Origin: Cristatella mucedo
Lineage: Eukaryota > Bryozoa > Phylactolaemata > Cristatellidae
Assembly: GCA_009760855.2 (NCBI GenBank)
Contig: WPIO01000032.1
Span: 3,231,001-3,295,000, forward strand
DNA: 64,000 nt
Reading direction: 5' to 3'
The notes beneath the pieces are model-generated. The model made no database searches. It worked only from the letters and a program-made list of their open reading frames with translations, and was not told the origin of the DNA. The position numbers and the translations under genes were made by a program. This document shows, in pieces, positions 63,850 through 64,000 of this stretch. The stretch's first letter is position 1; each line of letters begins with the position of its first letter.

Positions 63850-64000
63850 TCAGATGGTTTGGCCCAGTAATTAAGGTACTGTCCCCGACCAAGGTTAAGG
63901 TTAATGTATTTGATGGCCGAGGTCGTGGGCTCGAGCCCCGTGGCATATTGCGACACGCCTGAATAGAGATCAAGTTCTCTTGGGGTGCTAAACAAATTAA
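63850..64000 (+). mobile_element. SINE S1 copy, cut by window end
   Basis: The head is gatggtttggcccagtaattaagg; box B is gtgggctcgagccccgtgg. The tail is cgcctgaatagagatcaagttctcttggggtgctaaacaaatta. About 17 extra bases sit between box A and box B compared with the copy at 59.7 kb. Confidence 0.88.

Overview
This is an animal (eukaryotic) genomic window. Coding sequence is scattered as short exons with GT-AG borders across kilobase-sized, repeat-filled introns. No long bacterial-type gene is present, and most long open frames are retrotransposon debris. The kind of retrotransposons, the tRNA-headed SINEs and the architecture of the one recognisable gene suggest a spiralian/lophotrochozoan-like invertebrate. 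That taxonomic guess is inference only.

The host gene lies on the minus strand and covers at least 1404..48602. I could join 19 exons (about 2,540 nt, 847 codons) by hand. Every splice site is GT-AG, every intron phase matches its neighbour, and there is no internal stop. The protein begins upstream of what I can see; no signal-peptide exon was found with confidence. From the amino end it has a Cys-containing leader (exons at 48.5 and 45.4 kb) and an IgGFc-binding-protein N-terminal type domain (45.2 to 20.7 kb). It continues with a short acidic DNDCDG / [12 protein letters not shown] calcium-type linker (20.1 and 17.7 kb) and then at least eight small Cys-rich EGF/EB-like exons (17.4 down to 1.4 kb), nearly all phase 1-1. 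No stop codon is reached, so the gene runs off the left edge. It is probably a large secreted or cell-surface protein. A 29-nt micro-exon at 42.7 kb is required for the frame.

The introns and the region right of 48.6 kb are full of mobile-element remains. LINE family A (CR1/L2-like) has about fifteen copies or tails on both strands; its 3' end forms a conserved hairpin followed by ATT repeats. LINE family B (an AP-endonuclease/RT element of the same broad clade) has its best copy at 38.58..41.23 kb on the minus strand. A third LINE lies at 59.5..60.5 kb. A tRNA-headed SINE family (S1) ends in a tail almost identical to that of LINE family A. A second tRNA-like SINE group (S2) and a broken Tc1-type transposase (28.1..29.2 kb) are also present.

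Other structure includes an unusual block of inverted and direct repeats at about 8.5..10.6 kb, a tandem duplication touching a splice donor at 42.1..42.4 kb and a 53-bp near-perfect hairpin at 63.08 kb. There are also long CT, GA and TA microsatellites, and GC-rich stretches at 52.7..54.7 kb and 58.4..60.8 kb that could include a promoter. No rRNA, free-standing tRNA gene or CRISPR array was seen.
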